Assembly (NCBI GenBank): GCA_000750105.3
Contig: JPHH03000054.1
Location: 124,001 to 188,000 of the forward strand
Origin: Tolypocladium sp. Sup5 PDA-1
Lineage: Eukaryota; Ascomycota; Sordariomycetes; Hypocreales; Ophiocordycipitaceae
Direction: 5' to 3'
DNA length: 64,000 nucleotides
Below the pieces are notes generated by a model. The model saw only the letters and a list, made by a program, of their open reading frames with translations, was not told where the DNA came from and made no database searches. Shown one piece after another: positions 21,774 to 33,295 of this stretch (positions within the stretch are counted from its first letter, which is position 1; each line of letters starts with the position of its first letter). A program made the translations under genes and the position numbers.

Positions 21774-22102
21774 CTACCGATACACACAACTGAATCCCAG
21801 CCATGGCGCCACCAAGACAGCTCATCCGAACCCTGCCTAACAGAGCTGCTCTCTGGATAGAGTGCGCGCTTATGTGCCTCGAAGATCTCCCTGAACCTCT
21901 CCTCCGAATGCGCCCGGCATTAATGGCAAGGGTTTAGTCCTGGGAGGTGGGATGCCGGGACACTACTTCACAGCCTGTGAAAAGAGCACATCATCAGCAA
22001 CCCGGGCCTCGATCGTATATTAAGCCTAGCGTCATAGCTATTGCCTTCAAGACAAGCTTTCTTTCATCCGAAAGCTGCTTAGTGGGGAAGTTGGGGGTTT
22101 GT
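21774..22102. other. Convergent 3' region of TRS33 and MDH
   Basis: This 329-bp stretch holds the 3' untranslated regions of two convergent genes. No other feature seen. Confidence 0.4.
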
Positions 22103-23528
22103 TCACTTTTGGGGAGGGTTGTGGGCGAAGTCGATGCCCTTGCTGATGTTGCCCTTGAGGCCTTCGACAGCCTTGGCCAGCAGCGCCTTCTCCTTCGAGG
22201 TGATCCCCTCGAACGGGTTCGTGGCCTTCTCGGCACCGTTGGGCTGGCAAAATAGTTAGCCAGGTTCACCTGTGGGGATGGAGAAGGACAAGGGGTTGCC
22301 GTACTCCAAGCTCAATCGGGACGGAGAAGAAGTCGCAGCCGGTCTCCTTGGCGATGGCATCGCCGCCAGGGACGCCGGGGAGGTAGACGTAGCTAGGCTC
22401 AACGAGGCCCTTCTCGCCCTTGACAGCCCTGAGGAGCTTCTCGGCAAATCTAACAAGAATCAGTCAACTACGTTTGGCCATGGGCGATCATGCAATTCGT
22501 GAACTCACCGGAAGCCCGCATATGCCATGGAAAGCGTGGCCGAGCCAGCACCATCCTTGGCCTTGACGACCTCGTCGCCACCGAACTGGACACGGTTGAC
22601 AAGAGCATCGTACTTGTCATCAGGGATGGTGACGGCGGGGGACGCCTTGCTGAAGAGCGGCACAATGGTCTCGCCAGAGTGGCCACCGATGACAGGGATG
22701 GTGAGCTTTTGAGGCTCAGCCTGGCCAACTATCTCGGCGACAAAGGTCTCGGCACGAACAATGTCGAGGGTGGTGACACCAAAGAGGCGCTGAGCGTTGA
22801 AGACCTTCTTGGCCTTGAGAACCTCGGCGGAGATGGGGACAGTCGAATTGACGGGGTTCGAAATGACGAGGATGAAGGCCTTGGGGGCGACCTCGGCGGC
22901 GGTCTCGATCAAGCCCTTGACGATGCCAGCGTTGATGTTGAAGAGGTCGTCACGGGTCATGCCGGGCTTGCCTGGAGACAGCGGCGCATCAGCATTGATT
23001 CAGAGGGGTGCCCATTACAACGTTGGTAGAAGGTCTCCCTTACGGGGAATGCCAGCGGGGATGACAATGATGTCGGCATCCTTGAAGGCAGCCTTTGCGC
23101 CATCATTTGCGGGGAGGTAGCCAGTGATTTTCTGTAGCAAGGACAGTTAGTCTCGTGGCTCGTGGTACTCGGATGGACGGAACTGTCGGGTGGGTTGGGA
23201 ACTTACCGCGCGGGAGGAGATGTGGGAGAGGTCGGCAGCAACACCGGGAGTGTTGACAACATCGTAGAGGGCCAGCTCGTCGATGTGAGGGCTGGTCTTG
23301 AGCAGCAGCGACAGAGGCTGTCGGGAGAGCAGAGAGTCAGCCAGCCGTCTCAACAGATATCTCGAGAAGTGAGCAGGCAGTGTATACCTGTCCAATGCCA
23401 CCAGAGGCACCCGCAACGACTGTATCGAGAGAAGGTCAGCTCAACTCGGTCATAGGTCAAATTGGGTAGCTCAACGACAGCACGCGTAGATGCGGGGTTG
23501 AGGGGCATTCCGTACCAGCTTTGACCAT
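22103..23528 (-). CDS. NAD-malate dehydrogenase without transit peptide, 330 aa
   Basis: Seven exons: 23528-23516, 23419-23388, 23317-23207, 23131-23044, 22971-22509, 22449-22305, 22243-22103. Exons 1 and 2 are only 13 and 32 nt, yet give the expected MVKAVVAGASGGIGQPLSLL with its NAD-binding glycine motif. Active-site features: IPAGIPRKPGMTRDD (substrate Arg loop), DIVRAE and the catalytic His near 179 in IGGHSGETIVP. It interconverts malate and oxaloacetate. The N-terminus begins directly at the Rossmann strand, so there is no mitochondrial presequence, and the C-terminus (NPPQK) is not a peroxisomal SKL signal; a cytosolic enzyme is most likely. The sequence type is the mitochondrial/bacterial-like MDH clade, as in yeast Mdh2 and Mdh3. 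Confidence 0.93.
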
Positions 23529-24895
23529 GATGACGGGGAGGGGTTTTCGTTTCTTGAAGCAGGGGTGAGAAGGGCGAGATTAGCTAGACGCTATGAGCCG
23601 GCGATGCGGTGATTGTGCAGGACGATGAGTTCAAGCTTGCTTCTGGAAGTGAAGAAGACGAGGAATCAAATGGCGGAGGTGGGAAGAAGGGTGAACGGGA
23701 AGAGTTGTTTCACACGACGCGAGGTTTCCTTGTATACTAGCTGCTTGTCCCGCGCGCACCTGTACGGCGGGGCAGCCAAGGAGGGGCAGCCAAGGAGGGG
23801 CAGCCAAGGAGGGGCAGAAGTAGCGGCCGCCAATCGGAAGGATGGGGGCAGGTGCTGTGCGCGGTCGTCGGTGCGTGCGGGAGCTGATGATACCAATGCT
23901 GATGATAGGCCCAAGCAAATGATGAAGACTACAGTACCTATGCTCATGTACCCTGTAGGCGATTACTCTTAGGTGTTTAAGTTACCTTAGCTACTGCATG
24001 TCGGAGCAAGGCGCACTCGCACTGCAATTCATCTGAGAGAGCGGGAGAGCGCCAGGGAGGAATGGTCCCGCCGCAGACCACCCCAACGAGACGCCTGTCC
24101 GTCATGTTCCGACCACCGTGCCGGCTTGTGACGATGGCGTGCCGTCTTCGTCCCGAGGCTCTACTGTACAGACGTACGGGCCGTCACGGGCTGCGGACAG
24201 CGCTAACTCGCGGCCAGACTTCGGAATGGAGCCTGTGTCGTTCGGGCTGAGATGCCAGAAGCAGAAGTTGGGTTTTTGGGGGTGCCGGTCGCCACTCACT
24301 CAACCGGGCGATGAATGGGTTGAAACGCAGCCCGCTTGTCCTCGGCAGCCAATGCGCAACTCCCTTGCTCGAACAGACCAAATGCGTTGATATAAGCTCT
24401 CACCACTGCCTGATGTCACTGCACAATAGCCGAATCGATCGAACATCGAGTCCCACTTCGACCAGATACACGACTCCGAGGCGTTGGCTCGGCTCACTCC
24501 GCCTTGCCTCGTCACAAACGTCTACGCCTGAGTCGCTGTGCTCCGTATTCCGACTTCCTCCGCGGGGAAGCCCTTCGCCGTGCTACTTGCATCTGCCACA
24601 AACCCCCTGCCATTGCGGCTCACTCATGTCACGCGGGGCGAGGGCTACGGGGAGTTTCAGGTCCCTCTTTGAGAGACTTTCCATTCCTACGCCTCACTGG
24701 GCGCGAACTTGGTTCTCGATATTGTTTTGAGAGAGATCAAATGCCAACTCCAGCCGTGACCCAGAGACCTCTTTGATTGATGCTCCTCATCATCATCTAG
24801 ACACGCATCCATCCCAGTGCGCACAGCAGCTACGCTACGCTGCCATTGTACACTCTCCCGACACCCTCGAGCATCCCATTCAGGTATTTTCTCGC
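23529..24895. promoter_or_regulatory. MDH upstream region and RPL28 3' region
   Basis: Two minus-strand genes flank this 1367-bp stretch. It should hold the MDH promoter and the 3' end of RPL28. A 14-bp tandem repeat is at 23769-23817. The short frames near 24.0-24.8 kb show no domain and are not supported. Confidence 0.45.
23769..23817. repeat. 14-bp tandem repeat, 3.5 copies
   Basis: The unit GGGGCAGCCAAGGA is repeated at 23769-23782, 23783-23796 and 23797-23810, followed by half a unit to 23817. All copies are identical. It lies about 240 bp upstream of the malate dehydrogenase start codon. Confidence 0.95.
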
Positions 24896-25619
24896 TTAGG
24901 ACGACTCGGCGGCCTGCTTGGCCTTCTTGCCTCGCAGCTTGGGCTCGGGGTCGGCCTTGGTGGGCAGCTGGGTTCGGCGGATGGCAGAGACACGCTCGAC
25001 GGCGGCGGATCGCAGGTCACCGCGGTAGCCGGACTTGGCGGCCTGGTTGGCAACGGCCTTGTAGCTCCTGGTTCACACGACAGTCAGTCTCCTGAAGACG
25101 TCCCACGTAAAACGCTCCGGCTCCCAAACTCACTTTCGGTTGGACTTGTTGCCGCCGTAGGTGGTCTCGGAGAAAGCCTGGGCGGGCTTGGTGGGGTTGG
25201 CAGTCTTCTTGGTGATCACGGTAACACCACCCTTCTCGTTGGCGACGACACCGATGGCCTAGTATTTGGTAGTTAGTCTCCTGCCCCTCGTTGCGCTCGG
25301 CGTCCTCGGGTCGTTGTACCTTGGCGTTGACGAAACCGGCATGCTGTGGTTGAAGTCAGCGTTGATCCTCGCAGGACAGAGTGAGCCCAGCAATTGTTCG
25401 CAAGGTCGTACCTTTCGGCTGTTCTTGTTGGTCAGGTTCAGGGGATCCCGGGAGAACTGAACACCGCCAGCCGTGTTGCTCTTGGAGAGGAAGCAGTTGT
25501 TGTTGCCTGTCACATCCATTCAGCACTCCGTTTCACCAGCTCTCGGGGTTTCGGTCCAACTCACGGACGATCTCCCAGATCAGGTCCGAGGACACGTTAG
25601 GAAGCGCGGGGGAAGCCAT
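24896..25619 (-). CDS. 60S ribosomal protein L28 (eL28), 156 aa
   Basis: Exons 25619-25565, 25506-25412, 25343-25320, 25258-25134 and 25067-24896 (471 nt). It starts MASPALPNVSSDLIWEIVRN, then NNCFLSKSNTAGGVQFSRDP, KNSRKHAGFVNAKAIGVVAN, GGNKSNRKSYKAVANQAAKS and a Lys-rich end with LRGKKAKQAAES. These are eL28 family blocks; the family is present in most fungi and animals but missing from S. cerevisiae, so no yeast symbol is given. The third exon is only 24 nt. Many small 5' introns are usual for fungal ribosomal-protein genes. It is a structural protein of the large subunit. Confidence 0.92.
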
Positions 25620-26198
25620 TGTGATGAAGTTCAGTGATTCGCGACGCCGTACAGGTTTCTCGAAGCTTCAATTCGGGATGGCCTCGAAATTGACGTCCAG
25701 AGAGAATCGCAAAAGTGTGGGCTCGCTTAACTGCCGCGTTATGGTTAGTGCACGGCCGCAGTTTTCGGGTTGTGCCTATTGCCGTTAATTGAATGAGGCG
25801 CGGCGCTGCTGTGGCTCAGTCCTACGGTGGAGACGGAGTACGAAGCTCGTGAAGTACGGAGTACCTGCCTGCGCCTCTGCTCCTGTGCCAGGGGCCACCA
25901 CGTAAGTGCATCACGGCACGTCAGCTCCTCGAGGATCGTCCCCTGCGACACATTCTCTCTCCTTCGCCTCGCGCAAAACGGATGCGGCGGGAACCACGCT
26001 CGCCACCATCGTCAAACGGTTTCGTGCACGACATTTACTCGACGGCCTCGGTGCCTGCCATGCCACGGTCGCCAGACGTCTACCAGTCTGAGTAGTCAGT
26101 CGTTCGGCCATTACGCCTCGTTCTTCGTCGGATCAAGCCGAGCTACCCGACGCTCTTAATACCTCCTCTGCCTCGTCGCTCCCTACCTACCCGCCACC
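25620..26198. promoter_or_regulatory. Divergent promoter of RPL28 and the DUF2015 gene
   Basis: This 579-bp stretch contains ACGGAGTAC at 25833-25841 and TACGGAGTAC at 25855-25864, two copies of the dispersed intergenic motif in near tandem. The AACCCTAA box and CACGTG inverted repeat found upstream of RPL25 are not present here. Confidence 0.5.
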
Positions 26199-26585
26199 AT
26201 GGCCTACATCCTCTTCAGCCTCTCCTTGTTCTTCATCGTCACTGCCACGGCGCTCTTCTTCACGAGGGCCTACTGGCGCCACCACGTACCCGAAATCCAC
26301 CTGCCCGGCGCAGGCTACATCTACTCGCGACTGCCCAGCAGCTTCGCCGGCGATATCGAGGCCGGCCTATCTAGCAGCAACTTTGACCTCGGCGGCAACG
26401 TGGAGGCGGGCGACAGCCGCGCTGGGTTGGACGATGCGAGCAAGGCCGAGGTTCTCAAGATTATGAAGAGGAAGCGGATGACGTTTGATCAGGCGCGCAA
26501 GGTGTACATGGAGAACCGATTCAAGCAAAACGGCATCGGGCCAGATGGGCGACCGAGAGACCCCAAGTTCGTCAGCTTCTCCTGA
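26199..26585 (+). CDS. UPF0357/DUF2015-type membrane protein, 128 aa
   Basis: Single exon with a good start context (CCGCCACCATGG). One N-terminal membrane segment (about 2-24) is followed by a soluble part. The C-terminal half carries the family motif MTFDQARKVYMENRFKQNGI followed by GPDGRPRDPKFVSFS, which I recognise from the fungal UPF0357 proteins (yeast YCL012C). A Gly/Ala/Ser-rich linker at 55-80 varies. Function unknown; the family is small and fungal. It probably is an N-terminally anchored organelle or ER protein, which is inference. Confidence 0.82.
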   Translation: MAYILFSLSLFFIVTATALFFTRAYWRHHVPEIHLPGAGYIYSRLPSSFAGDIEAGLSSSNFDLGGNVEAGDSRAGLDDASKAEVLKIMKRKRMTFDQARKVYMENRFKQNGIGPDGRPRDPKFVSFS

Positions 26586-27179
26586 ACCCAAGCGGGGACG
26601 GCCTCCTTAGGACCGTGCTCATCACACGCCATACACGCCACACACTGGACAGGGATTTTTCGTTTCCTCTTCTCGCCTTCCATCATCCGATCTAATGGCT
26701 CGACGTCGACTCATTCTCTCTTTTTTCTTTCGCGGACACTGCTTCAGCTAGCCGGTTCATTTGCTTTGTCATTGGAAAGCAGTGCTTTATGGTCAAGACA
26801 TCATTCTTCTCTCTGAAGCGTTGCACGTTCGTAACGAGGAGTTCAGGAGTGCATATTAGTATTAAGTTGCCGGCGTCCATCCGCCCGCATGTGTGTGTTC
26901 AGCTCAACTATGGAATATACAAGTCATTCAAGGTTTCCATAACCTCCTCGTCCCAACGCCGCTGCCCTCCCGCTTCAACACGAGTGTGAGCCAATGTCTC
27001 TATGGGTTAATAATGCTATATACAGAAAGGAGGTCTTCTCCTTTACTCACGCTGGCCGTGTGTGCCAGCTCCACGAGTTGGGCCATTGTGGTGGCATGGT
27101 TCCTCACGCCTTTTCACAGGTATCGACAAAAACTCGGCGAGACCAGCGACCGCAGCGAGACCATTGTTGTGTACGTCCC
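26586..27179. other. Convergent 3' region of the DUF2015 gene and ERG3
   Basis: This 594-bp stretch holds two 3' untranslated regions. It is locally AT-richer than its surroundings. No gene is supported. Confidence 0.4.
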
Positions 27180-28302
27180 TTATTTCTTCTTCTTGGCAGC
27201 CAGGTCGGGGCCGTAGGTACGCTCATCAGAGCCCTCGATCTCCTTGACGAATCCATCCACCGTCTCGGACTCCTTCTTCCACTTCTCCTCGGACATCTTC
27301 TTCTCCTTCTCGAACATCCAGGCCTCGGGCATCCTATATGTGCCGCCAAGACGGTCAAAGGCAGTGAAGAACTGGCCATAGTTGACCTCGAAGCGAGAGT
27401 GGTGCAGCGAGTGGCAGGCGGCGCCGTTGACGATGGGGTTGTTGGTGAGGTACTCGCCGTCGTGGATGAGGATGGACCAGAAGTTGACGAAGACGAAGAG
27501 GAAGACGTATGCCATCTTCTGCAGGGGGAAGACGAAGGGGAAGACGTGGTAAGGGATGGACTGAGCGAAGCCGTCGAGCGGGTGGAAGGCATGGCTGGCA
27601 AAAGGCGTGGGCATGATCCACTTGTGGTGAGGCTTGTGGAGGTGCTTGTAGACGAGGGGGTGGTGGAGGTATCGGTGAATCCAGTAGATGCAGAAGTCGG
27701 TAAAGAGCAGGAAGAGCGGGAACTGCAGGAAGTTGTACCACAGGCCGGGGCCCTGCTCAGTGGTGTCGTAGAGCTTGCCGTAGCCGCGGACCTCGAGGAG
27801 GAACAGGGGGGCGGTGCAGACAGCCATGAAGGGCATCGACTTGTTCGCCTGCTTGATTTCGAGCCATATCTGGTTCTTGATGAACTTGGGGTGGTGGAGG
27901 GTGCGCTTGTCGAAGATTAAGTAGTAGGAGAGGGTTGCGAAGATGAAGTAGACGATGATGCCAAAGATCCTATGCGAGGCAGGGGGTCAGCGAGAGCCAC
28001 ACGGCAACCAGGACGGAGGACATGGGTCAATCTTGGGGGCGGCCATACCAGGTGATGAAGAAGAGCGTCGCGAGCTGGCGATACACGTGGTCGCGAGGAA
28101 GCGAGGTGTTATAGGCAGCCTGCGAGGGCGGGACTTGGATGAACTGGGTCGCGGGCTTCCATGTCCAGGCCGTGAAGGTCTGCGCCGAAGCGTTGGCGGC
28201 GGTGGCGTGGGGGAAGTCATAGGGGGCCGGTCGCGCCGGGAAGAGATACGCGTAGGCATAGTCGGCGATGAAGGTGTCGGTGAGCTCGAGCACGATATCC
28301 AT
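27180..28302 (-). CDS. ERG3: C-5 sterol desaturase (ERG3), 347 aa
   Basis: Exons 28302-28049 and 27969-27180, with a 79-nt intron (donor GTATGG). An ER membrane di-iron enzyme that introduces the C5(6) double bond in ergosterol synthesis. Three histidine boxes are intact: HRYLHH (183-188), HKPHH (196-200) and HSLHH (271-275), with the conserved SRFEVNYGQFFTAFDRLGGT after the third. Hydrophobic segments lie around 86-105, 128-145, 163-182 and 233-254. The protein ends AAKKKK, a dilysine ER-retrieval signal. Length is usual (yeast 365 aa). Loss of this enzyme is known to alter azole response in fungi; no defect is seen here. Confidence 0.95.
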
Positions 28303-28338
28303 GGCGGGCGATTGTCGGCGCGGGGCCAGGGAAGCTCT

Positions 28339-28363
28339 GCGATGCGATGCGATGCGATGCGAT
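28339..28363. repeat. (GCGAT)5 pentamer array in the ERG3 leader
   Basis: Five perfect GCGAT units 37-61 bp upstream of the ERG3 start codon, so probably within its 5' untranslated region, where the message would read as ATCGC repeats. Confidence 0.9.
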
Positions 28364-31300
28364 GGGGAGTTGCTGGTTTGTTGGAACGTGGTCTTTTTTT
28401 CTCCTTGAAATTTGTAAGTGGAAGGACCGACAAAATCGCGGTTCAGTTTTCGGCAGCGGGCGGCGTGGCGACGGGCAACTTTAATCCCAGGGACAGTGGG
28501 CCAGCAGCATGTATTAGTAGAATCGGCGCGGCTCGGATTTTAGAGGGCGAGGGAAAAACTGGGGGTGCTGGCGCATCTGTCGTCAGGGGTAGATGGCACT
28601 GGACGGAACAGCGCACTGCTGTGGGCGGGCCAATTGATGGCTTCGAGAAGGGCGAGGAGAAGCAGCCGCCGGCAGCAGACGGGTGAGGTGGTGGTATGTG
28701 TTGGGCGAGGGCACACTCAGATCGGAGGACAAGAGGGGAAGAGGCGAACATATAAACGAAACGCGTGAACGAGTACGAAGACTCGCCTATGCCCCTATGT
28801 ATGTGCTTGGTGTGAGTGCAGCCTACGTTGGTATTTTACAAATTCATATGCGCCCATAATTCTGCGGTAAGCGCCGGTCCTCCCGCCGCTTTGGCAACGA
28901 AGGGTTGGATGGCTGCCCACCGGAGCGAGGGGATTCCGTGTGTGCAGAATGGCATGATGAGGAGAGGCACGGCCCCGATGCAATTTGCGCAACGGCGTCG
29001 TCGGATGTGGCAATCGGAGAGCGAATGTCCCAGCATGATTCGACCGTGCCTCTTGTCGTGAACCGATCCCCTCTTTTTCCTCCAACTCCAACTGGCCCCA
29101 GCTCCGCCTTTCCGACCGGAACCGAGGGCTCGGCGATGGCGCCAGCACCTGCTGATGGATCTTTGGATCCTGGGGGCGATGGGCTGATTGATAAAGACGG
29201 GGCGCCTGGCGAAAAGGGGTCCAGCAGGCCTTGCAGCATTGAGCGCGGTCAATGGTATACCACGCCAGTGGTGCATGAACTAATACGACGAGGAACTGGA
29301 TCAGGGCTGACAAGACTGGCCCTTGATGAAATAAGAACAGAGGCAAAGCACGATTCTTGCGCAAGACCTGGCTTGATGCCCTGTGCCATCCCCTTTCAGG
29401 TATTCACGTCGTCAACACCCGGGAATATCGGAAATATGCCCAATAAAGCAAGGACGGGTACCTCGATCTCTATCGCGTCCTTTCTTTCAACTTTGTTGGT
29501 GACACCATGTCAGAAGCCCCACGTGAGAAGATGTGCATTCCCCAGCACATGCCTCGTCTGCTATCAGACAGAATCGGAGCTCCCGGGCATGCCTGATCTT
29601 CTTATGCACAGCATAGACTGCTTCTACCACAAACTCCAAGCGGACCAGTTTACCCAGGAACAATACGCCTAACTTGGATTTGGGTAGAAGGTCTTGGACC
29701 AAACTTTCTCCCGGGCTCATAACTGTTGCACCAAAAGTACCAAAAAGGAGCGTGCTCTATTCTTCTTGGAACAGTAAGGTAGTCCGTACTTAGCTGGAAG
29801 GCAACCGAAGAAGGTATAATTGAATTCGTGGAATCGCCTTGCACTCTCGGCAGCTTTCTTGCGAGAAACCTCTCCGAGATACTTGAGCTTGCAGTCCAAA
29901 GCCTCCAGGTGTCTCCCAACACGACAAACACGCTCTACGAAACTCGTACAATACCCTGATCAGAAAACTTAGCCTAGGGCTCCCTGTCCCTGCCTGTCAT
30001 GTCTCGTCACACATCCCATCATCAATCAGCCGCCGTCGATGGCGATCCGGGCACCGTGACAGGCGTCTGTCACCTCGTGCAGGACGGTAGGGTTTCACGT
30101 TGGTGATATATGTGCGGGAGACCAGGTGCAGTGCTACCTCGCGCAAGGTAGGGAGAGGTAGGGTGCATAGGGTACTCCGTAGCTGCTGTCGTGGCCCAGG
30201 TTCGTGTCACCCGTCGATGCAGGCCTCATCACATCTGCGAGCGCGACCAGTCTTGCCTGTCGTGCAACGCCAAGGCTGCGAGCGAGCGAGCAGGGAAGGG
30301 AGATTTCCGACATGCAAGCCATCCATCCCACACCTCCAGCACCCGCCCTTGGACTCGACCCCACCGCCTTATCCGGCGGCGGCTCTCCGGGCCACCCACG
30401 GCGACGCATGTTTCGCGCATTGCGGGGTGAGGCCGTTGCGGATGGTGTACAAGTACGAAGTATGTCGATATCCACGCCTGGCCCTCGGGATCCAGAGAGG
30501 TCTATGACATGATCGGAATACGTGGCCGCATTGGTCCCCAGACTCTCTCCTTTTAAGAAGTTACTTGGTCATTGTCCCAGGCTATCACGGGGACGCAGAA
30601 CATTCCCGTCCCCATACAAGCGCAATTGCACCAGGCTTCGAGACAACGTGGCGAGGCGCTTCTGTGCGGGCCAGTCCTAGAGTGTTTGACAACACATACA
30701 CACCTAAGCAGTATGGGTACATGAGAAGGCCCCCGAACTACGGACGTTTAATCTACGTCTGTACGATTTCATGCGACTCAGGAGGTTCTTCGAGTCATCT
30801 CCGGCAGCCGTGGAGAGGCGGTTCGTCTAGTCAAAGACGCGCGAAACAAACGGCCATCATGCAATAAACGTCTAGTGTGTGGCACTGTCGATAATTCCAT
30901 TGGGCCATCAAGCGCAAAAGTAGCGACCACTAGAGCAATTACATACTAGATCCGTATGCAGCCTTGAATTGGTTGCTTGCGCGCTGACATACACTTCTTC
31001 ATAGGCGGTGTTTATATCAAACTTGCGATGACGAGTGGCCAAGTCTACTCGTAGTCCGTACCTAGGTCCCGCTAGTTTGGGCTAGCCGCACCGCGGTGGC
31101 CGCCCATGCTTCCAAAAAGGTTCGTCGGCGTGGGGGAGTCGTGGACGGGAGAGGGTGTGCCTACTTGGCTGCTTGCATTCGCGCGGCACCAAGCAAGCTC
31201 GAACTCCGGGCATCGAACCGAAAGTGCGTGATGATGTTGTTGCCCCACCTGCTAGTGTCATTGTTGCGGTTGCAAGTGGAGAGCTGCATGAAGCGCGGGC

Positions 31301-31445
31301 TGCAGTTGCGCAGGTCTCTCTGCTGTGCAGGATCATCAGGATCATCTCGAGCCGGCTAACGCACGCACAATCCGTGGGCACAGTTGTTCCCTGGTGAAGA
31401 TGCAACGTGCTGGCGCTGGTTGCTGTTTCCGGAGAGGAGAGGGGT

Positions 31446-31478
31446 GTGTGCGCGTGGTGTGCGCGTGGTGTGCGCGTT
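31446..31478. repeat. 11-bp GT-rich tandem repeat
   Basis: Three copies of GTGTGCGCGTG at 31446-31456, 31457-31467 and 31468-31478; the last has one mismatch. It lies in intergenic sequence of no known role. Confidence 0.85.
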
Positions 31479-32378
31479 GTCTGGGGATGGTTGGCTTGGG
31501 TTGGGTGTGTTGCGAGTTGGTTTGCTGGGGCATGTTTCTGCTGGTGGTTGGTGGAAGTCGAGTGAGACCAGGGCGTCAGCCACATGGACAGTGATTTTGC
31601 AGTGCGCTGGTTGCAAGCCTGCAACGCACGAATGTGATCGAATGGACGCATTGTTATTGAGTTACAAGTCGCCAAACAGCCAACTCAAAAGGCGCGGTGC
31701 TTTCTTTTCCACTGGTGGCAACGGTCGGCAAGCACTAAGGTAAGCATCGGGAACAGGTATGGGTGGCGCTGCAGCATTGATCTCCCCCAGCCTCCCAGGT
31801 TGGGGGCACACTGAAGTGTGCATGAATGCATTCACTCGCAAACAAAGCAGCCGGTCCGCGCCTGGTCTACGGACCACGGTCAGTTGAGTCTGCTCGTAGA
31901 TCGACGACTTGCTGACGATGGGGAGATCCGGTGCCTGTCTTGACGGGCTGGACGGATGGAGCTGGAGGCTTTCGGGGGAAACGAGGAGCCCCACCGCAGC
32001 CCGATGAGGCGCACAGGCCATGCGCGCGGGTCCAGCATCAGCAGCCATCGCAACCCTGCAAGCCCCCGAGCCTCGTCCATCCACCCGTGGATCCATCCCC
32101 AGCCCAGCGACGTGCGTTGCGGTGACAGTACTGTGCTGTTGTGCGCCGTGGTGCTGCAAAGGCAAGCCCCGCGCCCCCGGGGGCACCAGCAGCAGCCCAG
32201 CCCTGCGTCTTCTCACGCACACGCACCTCAGCAACTAGGTACCCGACCGGCGACAGCATCCCCGCTGGAGCCTCCCAAGCCTCCAGAGGCTGCCAGCTCC
32301 GCCGCTGCCCCCTGCACGTACCGGGGCCCCTAGCCGTGACCTGGCATCACCTTGCAGATACCTACCTACCTTTAGGAC

Positions 32379-32402
32379 CGTACGAAGTACCAGTACTCGT
32401 AC
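32379..32402. repeat. GTACGAAGTAC and GTACTCGTAC pair
   Basis: GTACGAAGTAC at 32380-32390 is followed two bases later by the perfect palindrome-like GTACTCGTAC at 32393-32402. Both belong to the dispersed short palindromic family described among the findings. Confidence 0.7.
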
Positions 32403-33295
32403 ACGCACCCGCTGGCGTCCAGCCCACTCCGGGCTCTGCCCCGTCGTCGGATGGCATGAGTAGGGCCAAACCGAGCCAAAGTCAGAACCAGCCACGGTGC
32501 AGTAGCTCCCACCTCCCCAGGGCGCTAGAACCTGAAGCTCCCCCTCCCCATCGCCCCGTCAAGACTCAGCCGAAGCCAGCGGCCCTGGTTGAGACACGCG
32601 TACGGATACGGAGTACTCACAGTCTCACTCCTCCGAAGCAGTGGTCGGTGCTGGAAACGTGAGTGAATGGGCCTTGCTTGCCTGGGAGACAAAGTAACCC
32701 CCACCCCTGCTGCATGTCCCCTGCACCAACCCGGCTACTTCCCTGGTCTCAGGCGACATAGACCACAGAAGCCTGCAGGTGCTTCCGGACCCACTATCCC
32801 ATCATCCCCAGCGGCGCCTTGCCATCCTCCATCATTCTTTCCCTTCTTCACCTTTTTTTTCTCCCCTTTCCCACCAACTCCACCACAGCCTCAAACCGCT
32901 CACCCAACACCATCGCCATCGCCTTCACCTTCACCCCCCTTACGCCTTCCACCATCTGCTCGAAGCCGAAACTCCATCGCCGCCATCTCCATCTCGCCGC
33001 CGCCGCCGCCGCCGCACCGTGCAGCTCCTCCTCAGCCGCCCGGCTGATCGACTGAATCTGATCCGTGCCGCGCCAACGTCTCCCGGCGCGCGCCAGCCAT
33101 CTCGCCTTCCCGCTGCAGCTGGATCCGCGCATTGAGGCGAACAACTGGCCACAACGCCGCCCAGTGATCCACGCCGTCGCCACCAGCTCCGCTCGCGACT
33201 GCCTGCGACCGCGACCGCAATATATAATCTTTAGCCAGAGCATCCTTTTCGACCACGTCGCATCAGTCGTCTCCACGCGGCCGTGACCGACAACA

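Larger units (their letters stand above)
28303..33295. other. 5-kb gene-poor stretch between ERG3 and TUP1
   Basis: The ERG3 promoter lies at the left and the TUP1 promoter and leader at the right. Within it are a GCGAT pentamer array (28339-28363), overlapping open frames on both strands near 28.8-29.7 kb, an 11-bp GT-rich repeat (31446-31478), and dispersed palindromic elements at 30172, 30453, 32379, 32393 and 32607. The right end (about 32,840-33,230) is strongly pyrimidine-rich on the plus strand, and a TATA-like ATATATAA lies at about 33220, some 75 bp before the TUP1 start. No domain-bearing protein was found on either strand. Confidence 0.55.

Noticed and set aside
22103..23528. Mitochondrial location of the malate dehydrogenase
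   Set aside because: The protein begins directly with the first Rossmann strand and has no basic amphipathic presequence, so the mitochondrial isoform must be elsewhere.
23769..23817. CRISPR-like repeat
   Set aside because: The 14-bp units are directly abutting with no spacers, and the genome is fungal.
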